Part shown: positions 34,104-44,021 of the stretch, in pieces
Numbering within the stretch: position 1 is the first letter of the stretch
Layout of the letters: each line of letters begins with the position of its first letter
Assembly (NCBI GenBank): GCA_024278955.1
Contig: JAJRSE010000105.1
Coordinates: forward strand, 1-48,860
Reading direction: 5' to 3'
DNA length: 48,860 nucleotides
From: Planctomycetota bacterium
GTDB lineage: Bacteria; Planctomycetota; Planctomycetia; Pirellulales; Lacipirellulaceae
Notes under the pieces: model-generated
What the model was told of the DNA's origin: nothing
Databases searched by the model: none
What the model saw: only the letters and a program-made list of their open reading frames with translations
Position numbers and translations under genes: made by a program

Positions 34104-35396
34104 ATGAAATTTCAACAAGCGGGCCATGCGTCTGCCTTCGGATTGATGATGCTCTTTTCACTCGCTGTCCCAGCCACGGCGGACGAGGGCGGGTATGTTT
34201 CTCCTCGATTTATCTCGGGAGCCCAGCAATTGCCTCCTGCCCATCATCCCGCTTCGCCCCTGGCGGGCGGGCCAGCAGCTGCCCAAGGCGGGCAGTTCAT
34301 GGATGTGCAAGGCAACTCGATTGTCATGCCGGCCAGCTACGGCCAATCGTGCCCGGGCGGACCGGGTGGCCCTGGCGGAGCCGGAGGCTACGGCGACCCG
34401 ATGGCCGTCGATTTTGGTGGCTACGGTCCCGACCAGAGTGGGCCCCACTATTTCGACATCTCGTTCGACACTCTGTTCCTGCAACCCTCCGATCCTTTTG
34501 AGGGAGTCGGAGGACTGATCTCCGCAGGGGCCGGTGGCCCGTTGGTAGATGTCCTCTCGGGACAGGAAGAGTACGAAGCGGGTTGGCGGATTGCGGCTCG
34601 CTACGACATTGGTCCTTTATCGGTACTCGAAGCCACCTACACAGGCCTCTACGACATCGGATTTACGAGCAATATCGTTTCCTCTGACGTAGTGCCAGGC
34701 GGCTTACCAAACTCCTTGTTTACTCCTTTTTCGGATTTTGGAACCGCTGTTGGCGGCCCAATTGCTACGCTCGACGATGCCGATGTGGTTTCCTTCAGAT
34801 ATGACTCCGACCTACAAAGTACCGAGTTTTCGTACCGCCGGTATTGGATGGGATACAATTCTCGTATCACCGGCACCTGGTTAATGGGGGCACGTTATTT
34901 CCGGATGACCGAAGGGTTCGCTTGGAACACGACGGCAGACGACCCGACCAACCCCAACCCTGCTGCCGATAAGGTCTTCTCCACACTCAGCTCAAGAAGC
35001 GAAAACGACATGGTCGGTTTCCAGCTCGGCGGCGACGGATGGCTGACCCTGCGGCAAGGCTTGCGGATCGGCACTGAGGCAAAAGCGGGGATCTACAACA
35101 ATCGGTTCAAAATCAGAAAAGATGGCGTCTTCGACAACGTAGGCAACGCTCCCGACGATTTTTCCTTCGAGGCCGAAGGCAACCAGGTGGCGTTCGCTGC
35201 CGAAGGGGGCGTCACGATGGTCGCCGATATCCTGTCGAGCTGGTCGATTCGCGGCGGCTACCAGGTCTACTACCTCAGCAGCCTCGCCACGGTAGGCGGC
35301 AGCATCGACACAACAAATATCAACTCCCCCACCATCGCAACCCAAGGCAGCGCCTTGTACCACGGTTTCCATGGCGGCGTTGAGTACACCTGGTAA
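34104..35396 (+). CDS. BBP7-family outer membrane beta-barrel protein
   Basis: 430 aa. Signal peptide about residues 1-27 (FGLMMLFSLAVPATADE). A Gly/Pro-rich linker (CPGGPGGPGGAGGYGDPMA) precedes the barrel, which begins at YFDISFDTLFLQPSDPFEG. Alternating strands such as GWRIAARYDIGPLSVLEATY, SYRRYWMGYNSRITGTWLMG, GFQLGGDGWLTLR and WSIRGGYQVYYLSSL follow. It ends YHGFHGGVEYTW with a C-terminal aromatic residue as needed for BAM recognition. The family is planctomycete-typical and its function is unknown. AGGGGG Shine-Dalgarno at 34091. Confidence 0.85.
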   Translation: MKFQQAGHASAFGLMMLFSLAVPATADEGGYVSPRFISGAQQLPPAHHPASPLAGGPAAAQGGQFMDVQGNSIVMPASYGQSCPGGPGGPGGAGGYGDPMAVDFGGYGPDQSGPHYFDISFDTLFLQPSDPFEGVGGLISAGAGGPLVDVLSGQEEYEAGWRIAARYDIGPLSVLEATYTGLYDIGFTSNIVSSDVVPGGLPNSLFTPFSDFGTAVGGPIATLDDADVVSFRYDSDLQSTEFSYRRYWMGYNSRITGTWLMGARYFRMTEGFAWNTTADDPTNPNPAADKVFSTLSSRSENDMVGFQLGGDGWLTLRQGLRIGTEAKAGIYNNRFKIRKDGVFDNVGNAPDDFSFEAEGNQVAFAAEGGVTMVADILSSWSIRGGYQVYYLSSLATVGGSIDTTNINSPTIATQGSALYHGFHGGVEYTW

Positions 35397-35467
35397 GCGG
35401 CGAATCAAGTTGCGGCAACTACCCTTTGCTCGCGATTAAAGCAGCTTTCAAAAATCTGAGGTCCCGA

Positions 35468-35497
35468 AAAGCCCAGGGATGGCCATCCCTGGGCTTT
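35468..35497 (+). terminator. Terminator hairpin of the BBP7 gene
   Basis: AAAGCCCAGGGATGG / CCATCCCTGGGCTTT is a perfect 15+15 palindrome about 70 bp after the stop at 35396, with A/T ends. Confidence 0.75.
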
Positions 35498-35520
35498 GAC
35501 CTTTATATCGCCTCAATTCT

Positions 35521-35557
35521 TGCAAAACGGATATTTTGCATATTCCGAACTTCGGAA
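35521..35557. promoter_or_regulatory. Twin palindromes upstream of the giant beta-helix gene
   Basis: TGCAAAA-CGGATA-TTTTGCA (35521-35540) is followed 2 bp later by TTCCGAA-C-TTCGGAA (35543-35557). Both are perfect inverted repeats about 200 bp before the likely start, and either could bind a dimeric regulator. Confidence 0.4.
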
Positions 35558-35756
35558 GTACAATGGGCCTTGGAATCCAATATGCCGACCAAGGCCGGCG
35601 GATCTCTTTCTCGCGGGACCTCAGCTTCTCTCTGAACTCCGTAGCAGGAGAGGTCTGCATTTTTCCCGTTGCCTTGGTTCCGGCGGAAACATCAAAAGGC
35701 GGTGTGCCTTTTGGTTGGACCCCATTTGCAGAATCATAGGCACAGGAACATCTATA

Positions 35757-38700
35757 ATGGCTCAACGCAAGCGACGGCGACATGCACGCGCTCGAAGCAA
35801 CAAAACCAATCGACTCAAACAACCAGGCCAAGGCGTTCGCTCGCTAAGCTTCGAGCCGCTGGAAGATCGTAGGATGTTGGCGGTTTTTGTCGTCAATAAT
35901 CTGTTCGATCTTGATGGCGATGGAGATCCAGTTGTTGGTTCGCTGCGGCAAGCGATTAACCTCTCCAATGCAAATGAAGAAGCCGACACGATCATCTTTG
36001 AAGATTTTCTGTTCGATGGTCCTGGATCGGGAACGATCTTTCTTAGCGCTGCCGAGAACGGGGGACCGCTACTCCTTTCCGAAGAACAGAACATCACGAT
36101 CCTCGGACCAGGGGCAGGTGTCCTGACCATTTTTGCCCCAGGCGGCAATCGGATGTTTTTGATTGACGATGGGAACGAAGATGCTGCCCGTTCGATAACG
36201 ATCAGCGGGATCACCCTCTCGGGCGGAAACCCGCTTGGCGACGATGAAGACGGTCGCGGCGGAACGATTCTCAACCGCGAGGCGCTCACCTTGCAAGAGG
36301 TCGAGATCAACAGCGGCTTTGCGCCCGGCGGCGGCGGTGCCATATTTAATGATCTCGGCGCTACTCTGCGAGTCGACCGCAGCTTGATCCGGGACAACAA
36401 CTCGGGAGCCGGCGGCGGAGGTATTCAAAATGGCATCGCAGGAGAAGAAGACAACCTCCCTAGGACGACGATTGTCAACTCCACGATTACCGGCAACACG
36501 GCCTTCGGCGGCGCAGGCAATGAGGCAGGCTACGGCGGCGGCGGCGTCCTGAATCTTAGCGGCACGGTGAACATCGAGCAAAGCACAATCGTCGGCAACT
36601 CGGCCAGCGCTGCCTATAGTGGTGGCGGGGTGGCAAGCCAGGGTTTTGACGCAGAATTCGACGACGCAATGGCCCCAACCGTCTACTCAGGCGACACCAC
36701 AACAAACATTCGCTCGTCGATTATCGTTGGTAACACCACTCCAGACATGATGGGCATGCCCACAGCTGACGATGTCAGCAGCCTCGGCATGACCGACGAC
36801 GACCCACCCGTTCCGTTTGAACCGCAAATCAACAGCCTGGGGTTTAATCTCTTCGGCGTGCTTTCTCCGTCGACCTTTGGTTCCACATTCCCACCAGTGA
36901 ATCCAGATATCACGTTACCGCCAAACGGCCCCGGCGACACGATGGGCGTCGCCGCGGAAGACGTATTTATCGTCGAAGACCCGGATGCCATGCCGCTCGT
37001 ACCCTTGTTGGCTGACTTCGGCGGCGTGTTGCCCGTCTTCATGCCGGATATCAACAAACCCGGCGGGCAGATGGCCATTGATGGCGGTGATCCCAACAAC
37101 ATCGTGGGCCCTTACGACCAGCGCGGGCCACAATTTAGACGGGCGTTCGGCGCTTTGGATATCACGATACCGATCATGGACATCGGCGCAGCCGAGGTGC
37201 AGGTGGGCCGCTTTGAGGTCAACACCTTGGTCGACGAAGCCGATGGGCGGTTTTTTAATGTTCCCGTCTCGACGGGAACCTTTCCCTTCAACTTCTTCGA
37301 AATTGTCCCTGATTTTTCGCTGCGTGAAGCGCTGGAATTTGCTAGAAAGAACAGCGCAACGGGCCTGCCTGACCCTGCAACCATTACTTTTTCAGATGGT
37401 TTGCTGACCGAAGACGACCCGGTGATTGGGACGCCAGCCCCCACGATTTTACTCTCGTTGGGCCAGATATCGCTCGACTTCCCCGTGATCATTGAGGGGC
37501 CAGGGTTTGACCTAGAGATCGATGCCACGGGCAGTGATCCCACGCCAGGGATCAACGACGGTCAAGGGTCGCGAATTTTCAGCGTTTCAGACACAGTCGA
37601 GATTAGCAACCTGATTCTCCGAGGTGGCGACAGCCAAGAATTCGGCGGCGCTATTTTTACGAATGGCGATCTTATTCTGAGCCGCAGCACTCTTCTCGAC
37701 AACGCGACCGCCGGCAGCGGAGGAGCCATTCACGTTGCCGCTGGCACATTATTATTGGAGAGTAGTACGCTCAGTAACAACATTGCGGCTGGCGGCGGAG
37801 GCGGCCTCTTTGTGGCTGGCGGAAATGTCACGGTCAGCAACTCGACCATCTCGGGCAACACGGCCGCGAGCCATGGAGGCGGCATTGCGAATGCCGATGG
37901 CAACCTCACGATTCAATACAGCACGATTACGCTCAACACAGCAGGCACGCTCAGCAGTGGCGTGGCCACCTATCGCGATGCTTATGCCTTAACCTCGGTT
38001 CGCTCCACCATCATCTCCGGAAATACGGTCAACGACGTCCAGCTCGTTAAACCAAAACGACCGGGAACCGTGGATAGCGATTTCTTGGACTCGCTCAACT
38101 ACAACCTCGTCGGTGTCGGCAATGCCGTATTTGCGGGCCTCTTTTCTATGCCCGGCGACCAATCGCTTGTCACCGACCCGATGCTTGGCCCGCTGGCCCG
38201 GTTGGGAGGACCAACGCCGGTCCATCGACTCTTGGCGGGTAGCCCTGCCATTGATGCAGGAGATGCTAATCCAGCGGGTCTCGGCAACGTCCCTGCCCAA
38301 GACCAAAGAGGGTTTCCTTTCGATCGCATCGAAGGCGCAAATCCGATTGACATCGGCGCTTTTGAAGTTCAGGACGGCCAACTACTGGTTGGAGACGTGA
38401 CCGATGGCGCCAACTTCGCAACATTCGTCGAAGCCCTCAACGAATCCAATGCGACTCCGACGTTCGAGCAAATTATCTTTCTCCCGACTTGGCTTGGCGA
38501 GCCATTTCCGGGAAACCTGGCGATCACCGATTCGGTAGACATTTTCGGGATTAGCGGGATGCTTTTCTCACCTGGAGGCGGCTTGGAAATCTTGGTTGAC
38601 GACGGCAACAATGCGTCGTTGCTTGACGTCTCGATCACGGACCTCCGGTTTCAAAACAATACAAGAATCGTCAGCCAAGAAAATCTGACGCTCACCAATA

Positions 38701-40697
38701 TGCAATTCGTCAACAACGCAGCCGCCGGCAACGGCGGGGCGATCTCTCAGCAATTGGGCAAATTGACGATCGAAGACAGCACGTTCATCGGGAACACAGC
38801 AGCCGGTTCTGGAGGAGCCCTCTACGTTTTTGACGGCGATCTGGAAATCAACAACAGCTTCTTGACCGGAAACTCCACCAGCGCCGGCGGGAGTGGCGGG
38901 GCGGTCTATATCAGAAACGGCAGCTTTACTGCGAACTATACATACATCACTGGCAACTCTGCGTCGGCGGCCACCGGCGATGGCGGGGGTATTTACAGCC
39001 GCGATGCCACGCTGATGCTTACGGACGTAACCATCAGCGGAAATAGCACTAATGGTTCTGACTCGGAAGGGGGAGGCCTTGCGGCTAAAGACAGCGACAT
39101 CATGCTCGTCAACCCCGCGATTGCCCTCAACACCACGATCTCATCTCAATCGCGTGGCGGTGGGGTTTTTCTTGATGGCGGCAGCCTCAATATCCAAAAC
39201 GGCAACCTTTTTGGCAATAAAACCTACGGCCAATACTCCTCTGGCGGCGGCATTGCTACAGTCAACGCCGACGTTTTCATCACCGGAACATCCGTCAACA
39301 GGAACGAAGTATTCGGCGACGACAGCAACGGCGGCGGTATCTATGCCGTGGGCGGAAATCTCACCGTCCGAGACAGCGCCATCATCAGCAATCGCGTGAA
39401 CACAGCGGGATCCAATGGAGGGGGTATTTATACCAACGGCGACTTGACTGGATCGCAAACCACCTCGATCATCAACTCGACCATCTCGGGCAACTCGACG
39501 CTCGGTCGCGGTGGCGGCCTGTTCAACGCAGAGGGCTTGACCGTAATCAAGCACAGCACCATTACAAACAACGACGCCCCCTACGTCGGCGATGCGGCGG
39601 GAGTCGGTAGCTTCGGAAATTCTTCGACCACCCGCACCGAGGTGTACTCCTCGATTATTGCTGGAAATATTGCTAGCCAGGCCTCGGCTGCCGCGATCGC
39701 AGCCGATTTTAGCGGCAGCGGCGAAGTCAACGGCTTCGACTTCCTGACCTGGCAGATCGGTTTTGGTACGTCGCCCGCAGTTCCATCCGATGGCGATGCC
39801 AACGGCGACCAAGCTGTCGATGCCCTCGACCTTGACATCTGGGAGTTGGGATTTGGCGCCGGCGACACCTTTAGCGATGTCGAACGCGTAGGCGGCACTT
39901 TTGATGAAACGTTCCTCTCGCTTGGTTACAACTTGATCGGCGAAGGGCTCTCGGTCGAAGCATTTAGTGCCGCCGGCGATCAAACAGGCGTGACCGACCC
40001 TAAGCTCGGCCCCCTGGCAAATAATGGCGGACCGACGCAAACGCAAGCTTTGCTCGAAGGAAGCCCAGCAATCGACGCAGGCGATCCAGCCTTCAACCCC
40101 AACAACATCACTCCGGCACTCGTCTTCGATCAACGGGGTGCAGGCTTCAATCGGGTCGAGGGAACTCGAATCGATGTCGGCGCCTTCGAGTTGCCTGCTC
40201 CCATGCCGTTGCTTGCCCCAGCCATGGCAGGTAGCGAGGAAAACTCCGAAGCACCACTAGCCAGCGTGGCAAACGAAGCGGTAGTCGAGGAAGCAGCCTT
40301 TGCAAGCATTCGTATCGATACCGAGGTGCAGCCGCTAGCTTCTCCTGAAATGCTGGAAGAAACGCCGGCGATTGCAAGCTGGACTCAACCGGTCGTGGCG
40401 AATGCAGGTGATCCAACGCTCCGCGATCTGACAAACTACGTGACACGACTTAGAACGAAGCTCTCGCCCACATCTCGATCTGCCGAGCGATCGTTTGCTG
40501 TCGAAGCAAACGACCAAGCCATTCGAGAGGCTGCTCACGACACGCTGTTAGCCGCGTTCGCAGATCATCAATTCGTTGCGAGAGCAGACTCTCAAACCAT
40601 CGCCGAAGCACTTTCTCATGTCCAAGACGCGGCGGCCATAGAAGACGAGAGTGCTGAGGACTTGATCTTCGAGCTTCTGGGCGAAGGGAATATTTGA
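35757..40697 (+). CDS. Giant surface beta-helix protein with LEPR-XLL motif, choice-of-anchor Q segments and inserted dockerin-like module
   Basis: 1646 aa from ATG at 35757, chosen because [20 protein letters not shown] gives the usual basic start and [13 protein letters not shown], a canonical LEPR-XLL-type motif, follows about residue 37. The body is right-handed beta-helix: many [18 protein letters not shown] and SGGAIHVAA turns from about 36180 to 39680. Three choice-of-anchor-Q-type blocks ([32 protein letters not shown]) end the helix sections near 37100, 38260 and 40120. A dockerin-like module ([12 protein letters not shown]) is inserted at 39700-39870, inside the third block. The C-terminus is helical and charged. 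No enzymatic residues were recognised; an adhesin or structural surface role is inferred. Confidence 0.88.
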   Translation: MAQRKRRRHARARSNKTNRLKQPGQGVRSLSFEPLEDRRMLAVFVVNNLFDLDGDGDPVVGSLRQAINLSNANEEADTIIFEDFLFDGPGSGTIFLSAAENGGPLLLSEEQNITILGPGAGVLTIFAPGGNRMFLIDDGNEDAARSITISGITLSGGNPLGDDEDGRGGTILNREALTLQEVEINSGFAPGGGGAIFNDLGATLRVDRSLIRDNNSGAGGGGIQNGIAGEEDNLPRTTIVNSTITGNTAFGGAGNEAGYGGGGVLNLSGTVNIEQSTIVGNSASAAYSGGGVASQGFDAEFDDAMAPTVYSGDTTTNIRSSIIVGNTTPDMMGMPTADDVSSLGMTDDDPPVPFEPQINSLGFNLFGVLSPSTFGSTFPPVNPDITLPPNGPGDTMGVAAEDVFIVEDPDAMPLVPLLADFGGVLPVFMPDINKPGGQMAIDGGDPNNIVGPYDQRGPQFRRAFGALDITIPIMDIGAAEVQVGRFEVNTLVDEADGRFFNVPVSTGTFPFNFFEIVPDFSLREALEFARKNSATGLPDPATITFSDGLLTEDDPVIGTPAPTILLSLGQISLDFPVIIEGPGFDLEIDATGSDPTPGINDGQGSRIFSVSDTVEISNLILRGGDSQEFGGAIFTNGDLILSRSTLLDNATAGSGGAIHVAAGTLLLESSTLSNNIAAGGGGGLFVAGGNVTVSNSTISGNTAASHGGGIANADGNLTIQYSTITLNTAGTLSSGVATYRDAYALTSVRSTIISGNTVNDVQLVKPKRPGTVDSDFLDSLNYNLVGVGNAVFAGLFSMPGDQSLVTDPMLGPLARLGGPTPVHRLLAGSPAIDAGDANPAGLGNVPAQDQRGFPFDRIEGANPIDIGAFEVQDGQLLVGDVTDGANFATFVEALNESNATPTFEQIIFLPTWLGEPFPGNLAITDSVDIFGISGMLFSPGGGLEILVDDGNNASLLDVSITDLRFQNNTRIVSQENLTLTNMQFVNNAAAGNGGAISQQLGKLTIEDSTFIGNTAAGSGGALYVFDGDLEINNSFLTGNSTSAGGSGGAVYIRNGSFTANYTYITGNSASAATGDGGGIYSRDATLMLTDVTISGNSTNGSDSEGGGLAAKDSDIMLVNPAIALNTTISSQSRGGGVFLDGGSLNIQNGNLFGNKTYGQYSSGGGIATVNADVFITGTSVNRNEVFGDDSNGGGIYAVGGNLTVRDSAIISNRVNTAGSNGGGIYTNGDLTGSQTTSIINSTISGNSTLGRGGGLFNAEGLTVIKHSTITNNDAPYVGDAAGVGSFGNSSTTRTEVYSSIIAGNIASQASAAAIAADFSGSGEVNGFDFLTWQIGFGTSPAVPSDGDANGDQAVDALDLDIWELGFGAGDTFSDVERVGGTFDETFLSLGYNLIGEGLSVEAFSAAGDQTGVTDPKLGPLANNGGPTQTQALLEGSPAIDAGDPAFNPNNITPALVFDQRGAGFNRVEGTRIDVGAFELPAPMPLLAPAMAGSEENSEAPLASVANEAVVEEAAFASIRIDTEVQPLASPEMLEETPAIASWTQPVVANAGDPTLRDLTNYVTRLRTKLSPTSRSAERSFAVEANDQAIREAAHDTLLAAFADHQFVARADSQTIAEALSHVQDAAAIEDESAEDLIFELLGEGNI

Positions 40698-40809
40698 TTC
40701 TTCCCCATATTTTAGCAACAAATACCAGCCGAGCCCGTTGAAACTCAGCTGGCACAACCGGGGCGGTGGCGACTATACTAGTGGTCTAACGCAGCTCAAC
40801 ATTCGAGTT

Positions 40810-40887
40810 GGGTGCCACTGCTGGCTTGCCCAGCAGTGGACGCCGGGTACCCGGTTCGCACTGCTGGACGAGCCAGCAGTGGCACCC
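40810..40887. repeat. Hairpin repeat with CAGCAGTGGCAC-type arms
   Basis: GGGTGCCACTGCTGGCT (40810-40826) and AGCCAGCAGTGGCACCC (40871-40887) are perfect 17-bp complements. An inner pair, CCAGCAGTG (40830-40838) and CACTGCTGG (40859-40867), extends the hairpin, so almost the whole 78 bp folds on itself. Confidence 0.85.
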
Positions 40888-40912
40888 GAAAACCAAGCAG
40901 CGATGAAATACG

Positions 40913-41017
40913 AGTGCTTTGACAACTCTTAGAATTGGGATGCTGTCTGACAGAAGTTATCTGCCAGTAAGTAGTTCAGTCAGACAGCATCCCAACTTTT
41001 AGTTATGACAAAGCACT
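40913..41017. repeat. MITE-like inverted-repeat element
   Basis: Arms of about 39 bp: AGTGCTTTGACAACTC... (40913-40951) and its imperfect reverse complement (40979-41017). The inner 17 bp (TTGGGATGCTGTCTGAC) and outer 9 bp (AGTGCTTTG) are exact. The loop is 27 bp. Total 105 bp, no coding capacity. Confidence 0.8.
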
Positions 41018-41089
41018 AATAGCTGGCGCCGACCGTGAGGTTGTTTTGCGCAGATTCATTTCCCTCGGGCAAGGAGTAATACCCAACAG

Positions 41090-42469
41090 GTGAGTTCTAT
41101 TGACCGTAAGCCGGGCGTCGAAAGCGAGTCTGCCGTTTTGGTGGGCGTGCTGCTTTCCGATTCAGCTCCCCCCGAGGGAGCATTCCACGCAGAGCCGCTA
41201 GAAGAGCTGGCCGGATTAGTCGAAACTGCCGGAGCGACAATCGTAGGCCGGATGACTCAAAATCGGCAGTCGCCCGATAAGACGACCTATCTTGGCAAAG
41301 GAAAAGTCGAGCAGCTCCGGCTCGTCATTGAGGCCACCGAAGCCGATATCGTCGTTTTCGATAACGACTTGTCGCCTGCTCAAATCCGAAACCTCGAGCA
41401 AGCTCTCGATGTCAAAGTGTTGGATCGAACCGAGGTGATCCTCGACATCTTTTCTAGCCGAGCACAAACTCACGAGTCTCGCTTGGCCGTTGAGCTTGCG
41501 CAGCTTGAGTATTCTCTGCCTCGCCTGAAACGCATGTGGACTCACTTGTCTCGTATGAAAATGGGCGTCGGTATGCGCGGCCCGGGTGAAAAACAGTTGG
41601 AAACCGACCGCCGCTTGGTTGAAAAACGCATCAGCGACCTCCGCGCAGACCTAAGGCAAATCGAAAAACGTAAAGAACGCGAGGTCGCTGGCCGTAGCGA
41701 TCGGATGACGGTCTCGCTCGTGGGCTACACCAACGCGGGCAAAAGTACGCTGATGAACTCGCTTACCGACGCCCAAGTCAAAACCGAAGACAAGCTCTTC
41801 GCTACGCTCGACACACGTACCCGACGTTGGCATCTTCCCGGCTGGGGACCTGTCCTGCTAAGCGACACCGTCGGATTTATCCGCGACTTGCCTCATAAGC
41901 TCATCGCCAGCTTCAAGGCCACACTCGAGGAATCTCGCCAGGCCGACTTGTTGATTCATGTAGCCGACGCAAGCAACCCGGCTGCGTTGGACCAAATCGT
42001 TGCCGTTTACGATGTTCTACGCGAGTTGGGCATCGAAGAAAAAGATACCATTCTTACGCTGAATAAGATCGACCTGGTCGACGATCCGGTGCGGGTCGAA
42101 ACATTGCGCAAGCGGTATCCTAACGCGGTGGAAATTAGCGCTCACACGGGCGAAGGCGTATCCAATTTAGCAAGCAAAGTGAGTCACGCCCTCAGTCGCG
42201 ATTTCCTCAATCTCGAAATCGAGCTCGACGTTTCCGACGGTCGGCTTCTGGCCTATCTCGCAGAACACGGGGAGATTCTCAGCCGCACCTACGGCGAGAA
42301 CCGCGTGAAGATACATTGCAAGATCTCCGAGAAGCACCTAGGGCACGTCAAGGAATCCTCGAACGTACAAGTTCGCCCTTTTAGCGGAACACTCAGCCAC
42401 CTCGGCGAAGCCGCCAGCAGTGACCCAAACACTGACCCCGAAGATTCCACGATCGAGGAAGTGGCTTAG
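41090..42469 (+). CDS. hflX: Ribosome-associated GTPase HflX
   Basis: 459 aa with GTG at 41090 and AAGGAG about 13 bp upstream. HflX N-terminal domain: ELAGLVETAGATIVGRMTQN and TYLGKGKVEQL. The linker helix contains SRLAVELAQLEYSLPRL and MRGPGEKQLETDRR. The G-domain follows with VGYTNAGKSTLMNSL (Walker A), DTVGFIRDLPH (G3) and NKID (G4). HflX splits stalled 70S ribosomes, notably under heat stress, in the cytoplasm. It is followed closely by an SDR gene (gap of about 10 bp). Confidence 0.97.
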   Translation: MSSIDRKPGVESESAVLVGVLLSDSAPPEGAFHAEPLEELAGLVETAGATIVGRMTQNRQSPDKTTYLGKGKVEQLRLVIEATEADIVVFDNDLSPAQIRNLEQALDVKVLDRTEVILDIFSSRAQTHESRLAVELAQLEYSLPRLKRMWTHLSRMKMGVGMRGPGEKQLETDRRLVEKRISDLRADLRQIEKRKEREVAGRSDRMTVSLVGYTNAGKSTLMNSLTDAQVKTEDKLFATLDTRTRRWHLPGWGPVLLSDTVGFIRDLPHKLIASFKATLEESRQADLLIHVADASNPAALDQIVAVYDVLRELGIEEKDTILTLNKIDLVDDPVRVETLRKRYPNAVEISAHTGEGVSNLASKVSHALSRDFLNLEIELDVSDGRLLAYLAEHGEILSRTYGENRVKIHCKISEKHLGHVKESSNVQVRPFSGTLSHLGEAASSDPNTDPEDSTIEEVA

Positions 42470-42478
42470 CTAAACGTC

Positions 42479-43267
42479 ATGGGCCACCGCGCACTCGCCG
42501 ATCGCCGTATTCTGATCACAGGTGCCTCAAGCGGCATCGGCCGATCGCTCGCCAAAGAGCTTGCCCCGTTTGGCCCGAATCTGTTGCTCGTTGCCCGACA
42601 ACGCAAACCTTTAGAGCAGTTGGCCGAAGAACTCCTGACGCGAGGCGCAGCAAACGCCCTGGTGTTTGCCGGAGATATCACCGACCCCCAGACGCGCGAA
42701 GCAGTTTTCCAGCAAGTCCACGCAGACTGGTCCGCCCTCGACCTCCTGATTAACAACGCGGGGATTAGCGCCCATGGGCGATTTGTCGATAACAGCGAGT
42801 CGACACTGCGGCAGATTTTAGAAGTCAATTTCTTTGCAGCAACCGAGCTGACAAGGTTGGCTATCCCGATGCTTCGGAAGGGCGAAGATCCGTTGATCGT
42901 CAATGTGGGATCGATCTTGGGACACCGAGGCATTCCTTTCAACAGCGAGTACTGTGCCAGCAAGTTTGCATTGCGAGGCTGGAGCGAAGCCCTTCGCCCC
43001 GAGCTAAACCGCGAAGACATCGATCTACTGCTCGTCAGCCCAGGATCGACCGATACCAAATTCTTCGACCACCTTCTCTCTGGCAAGGGATCGCTCCCTT
43101 GGGCCGAATCAAAAGGAATTGCTCCCGAAGAGGTTGCCCGGCAAATCGTCCGAGGTATCCAGCGCCGCCGTCCAGAGATTTTCCCCAACTGGCGCGGACG
43201 ATCGCTTGTAATTCTCAACCGGTTTTTTCCACGGCTAGTCGATCGCATAATGCGACGCTATGGTTGA
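42479..43267 (+). CDS. Short-chain dehydrogenase/reductase
   Basis: 262 aa. Classical SDR features: ILITGASSGIGRSLAKEL (cofactor loop), NNAGISAHGRF, IVNVGSILGHRG (catalytic Ser) and YCASKFALRG (YxxxK). It is NAD(P)-dependent, with unknown substrate. It starts 10 bp after hflX and its stop overlaps or abuts the pseudouridine-synthase start, so the three genes form an operon-like run. Confidence 0.93.
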   Translation: MGHRALADRRILITGASSGIGRSLAKELAPFGPNLLLVARQRKPLEQLAEELLTRGAANALVFAGDITDPQTREAVFQQVHADWSALDLLINNAGISAHGRFVDNSESTLRQILEVNFFAATELTRLAIPMLRKGEDPLIVNVGSILGHRGIPFNSEYCASKFALRGWSEALRPELNREDIDLLLVSPGSTDTKFFDHLLSGKGSLPWAESKGIAPEEVARQIVRGIQRRRPEIFPNWRGRSLVILNRFFPRLVDRIMRRYG

Positions 43268-43270
43268 GTG

Positions 43271-43993
43271 ATGGAACCAAAAGCAAACAGCCAGGAACTT
43301 GAAATCCTCTACCAAGACGGACCCTGCCTGGTCGTCAACAAACCTTCCGGCTTGCTAACACAAGCTCCACGGGGGATCGACAGCCTCGAAATCCGCATTA
43401 AAGAGTTCTACCGCCAGCAAGAAGGAAAACCGGCTGACGCAAAGCTTTATCTTGGCTTGGCCCACCGTATCGACCGACCCGTGACCGGGGCGATCGTGTT
43501 CGCGCGTCACGTCCGAGCCGCCCGAAAACTTTGCACTCAATTTGCCGACCGTACCGTCATGAAAACGTACTGGGCGTTTGTCGAGGGAGAGGTCTCGCCT
43601 GCGGAGGGAACTTGGACCGACTACCTACACAAACGCCACGGCATGGCCCAAGCCGAGGTTGTCGATGCCGATCACCCTGCCGCGAAAGAGGCAATACTCC
43701 GCTACCACGTTCGCTGGAACAGCCCAGCAGGCACCTGGCTAGAGATTGAGTTGCTGACGGGAAGAACGCATCAAATCCGAGTGCAAGCAGCGTCTCGGGG
43801 TCACGCCGTCCTCGGAGATTCGCAATATGGCAGCACTCAAGAATTCGGCATCCAGCACGAAGAGCTTCGCGATCGCTCGATCGCGTTACACGCTCGCCAT
43901 CTAGGATTTCGCCACCCGATGACGGGGGAAGCCGTCGAGATCACGGCCCCTCTTTCGGTCGATTGGGATCCGTTAGCCCTGCCTCTAGAATAG
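43271..43993 (+). CDS. RluA-family pseudouridine synthase
   Basis: 240 aa from ATG at 43271 (GTG at 43268 is equally possible, abutting the SDR stop). Motifs: ILYQDGPCLVVNKPSGLL, catalytic HRIDRPVTGAIVFAR (Asp), and GRTHQIRVQAASRGHAVLGD. There is no N-terminal S4 domain, so it resembles the shorter RluA/TruC-like branch. It converts uridine to pseudouridine in rRNA or tRNA; the target is unknown. The catalytic block has HRIDRPVTG instead of HRLDRxTSG. Confidence 0.92.
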   Translation: MEPKANSQELEILYQDGPCLVVNKPSGLLTQAPRGIDSLEIRIKEFYRQQEGKPADAKLYLGLAHRIDRPVTGAIVFARHVRAARKLCTQFADRTVMKTYWAFVEGEVSPAEGTWTDYLHKRHGMAQAEVVDADHPAAKEAILRYHVRWNSPAGTWLEIELLTGRTHQIRVQAASRGHAVLGDSQYGSTQEFGIQHEELRDRSIALHARHLGFRHPMTGEAVEITAPLSVDWDPLALPLE

Positions 43994-44021
43994 GGCGTGG
44001 CTTTCCCTGGGACACAAACTT

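Larger units (their letters stand above)
35397..35756. other. 360-bp leader/intergenic region before the beta-helix gene
   Basis: Holds the BBP7 terminator (35468-35497) and two palindromes (35521-35557). The coding frame of the giant gene is open from 35496, but the part before the ATG at 35757 overlaps the terminator and palindromes and lacks surface-protein character, so it is treated as leader. Confidence 0.5.
40698..41089. other. 392-bp gap with two hairpin elements
   Basis: Non-coding. It holds the hairpin repeats at 40810-40887 and 40913-41017. AAGGAG at 41071-41076 probably serves the hflX GTG at 41090. Confidence 0.55.

Noticed and set aside
35496..35756. N-terminal extension of the giant beta-helix protein
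   Set aside because: Open frame but covers a terminator hairpin and two palindromes, and the ATG at 35757 gives the expected basic start before the LEPR-XLL motif.
39141..40133. 330-aa minus-strand frame
   Set aside because: Antisense to the beta-helix protein; its length comes from the repetitive low-stop composition.
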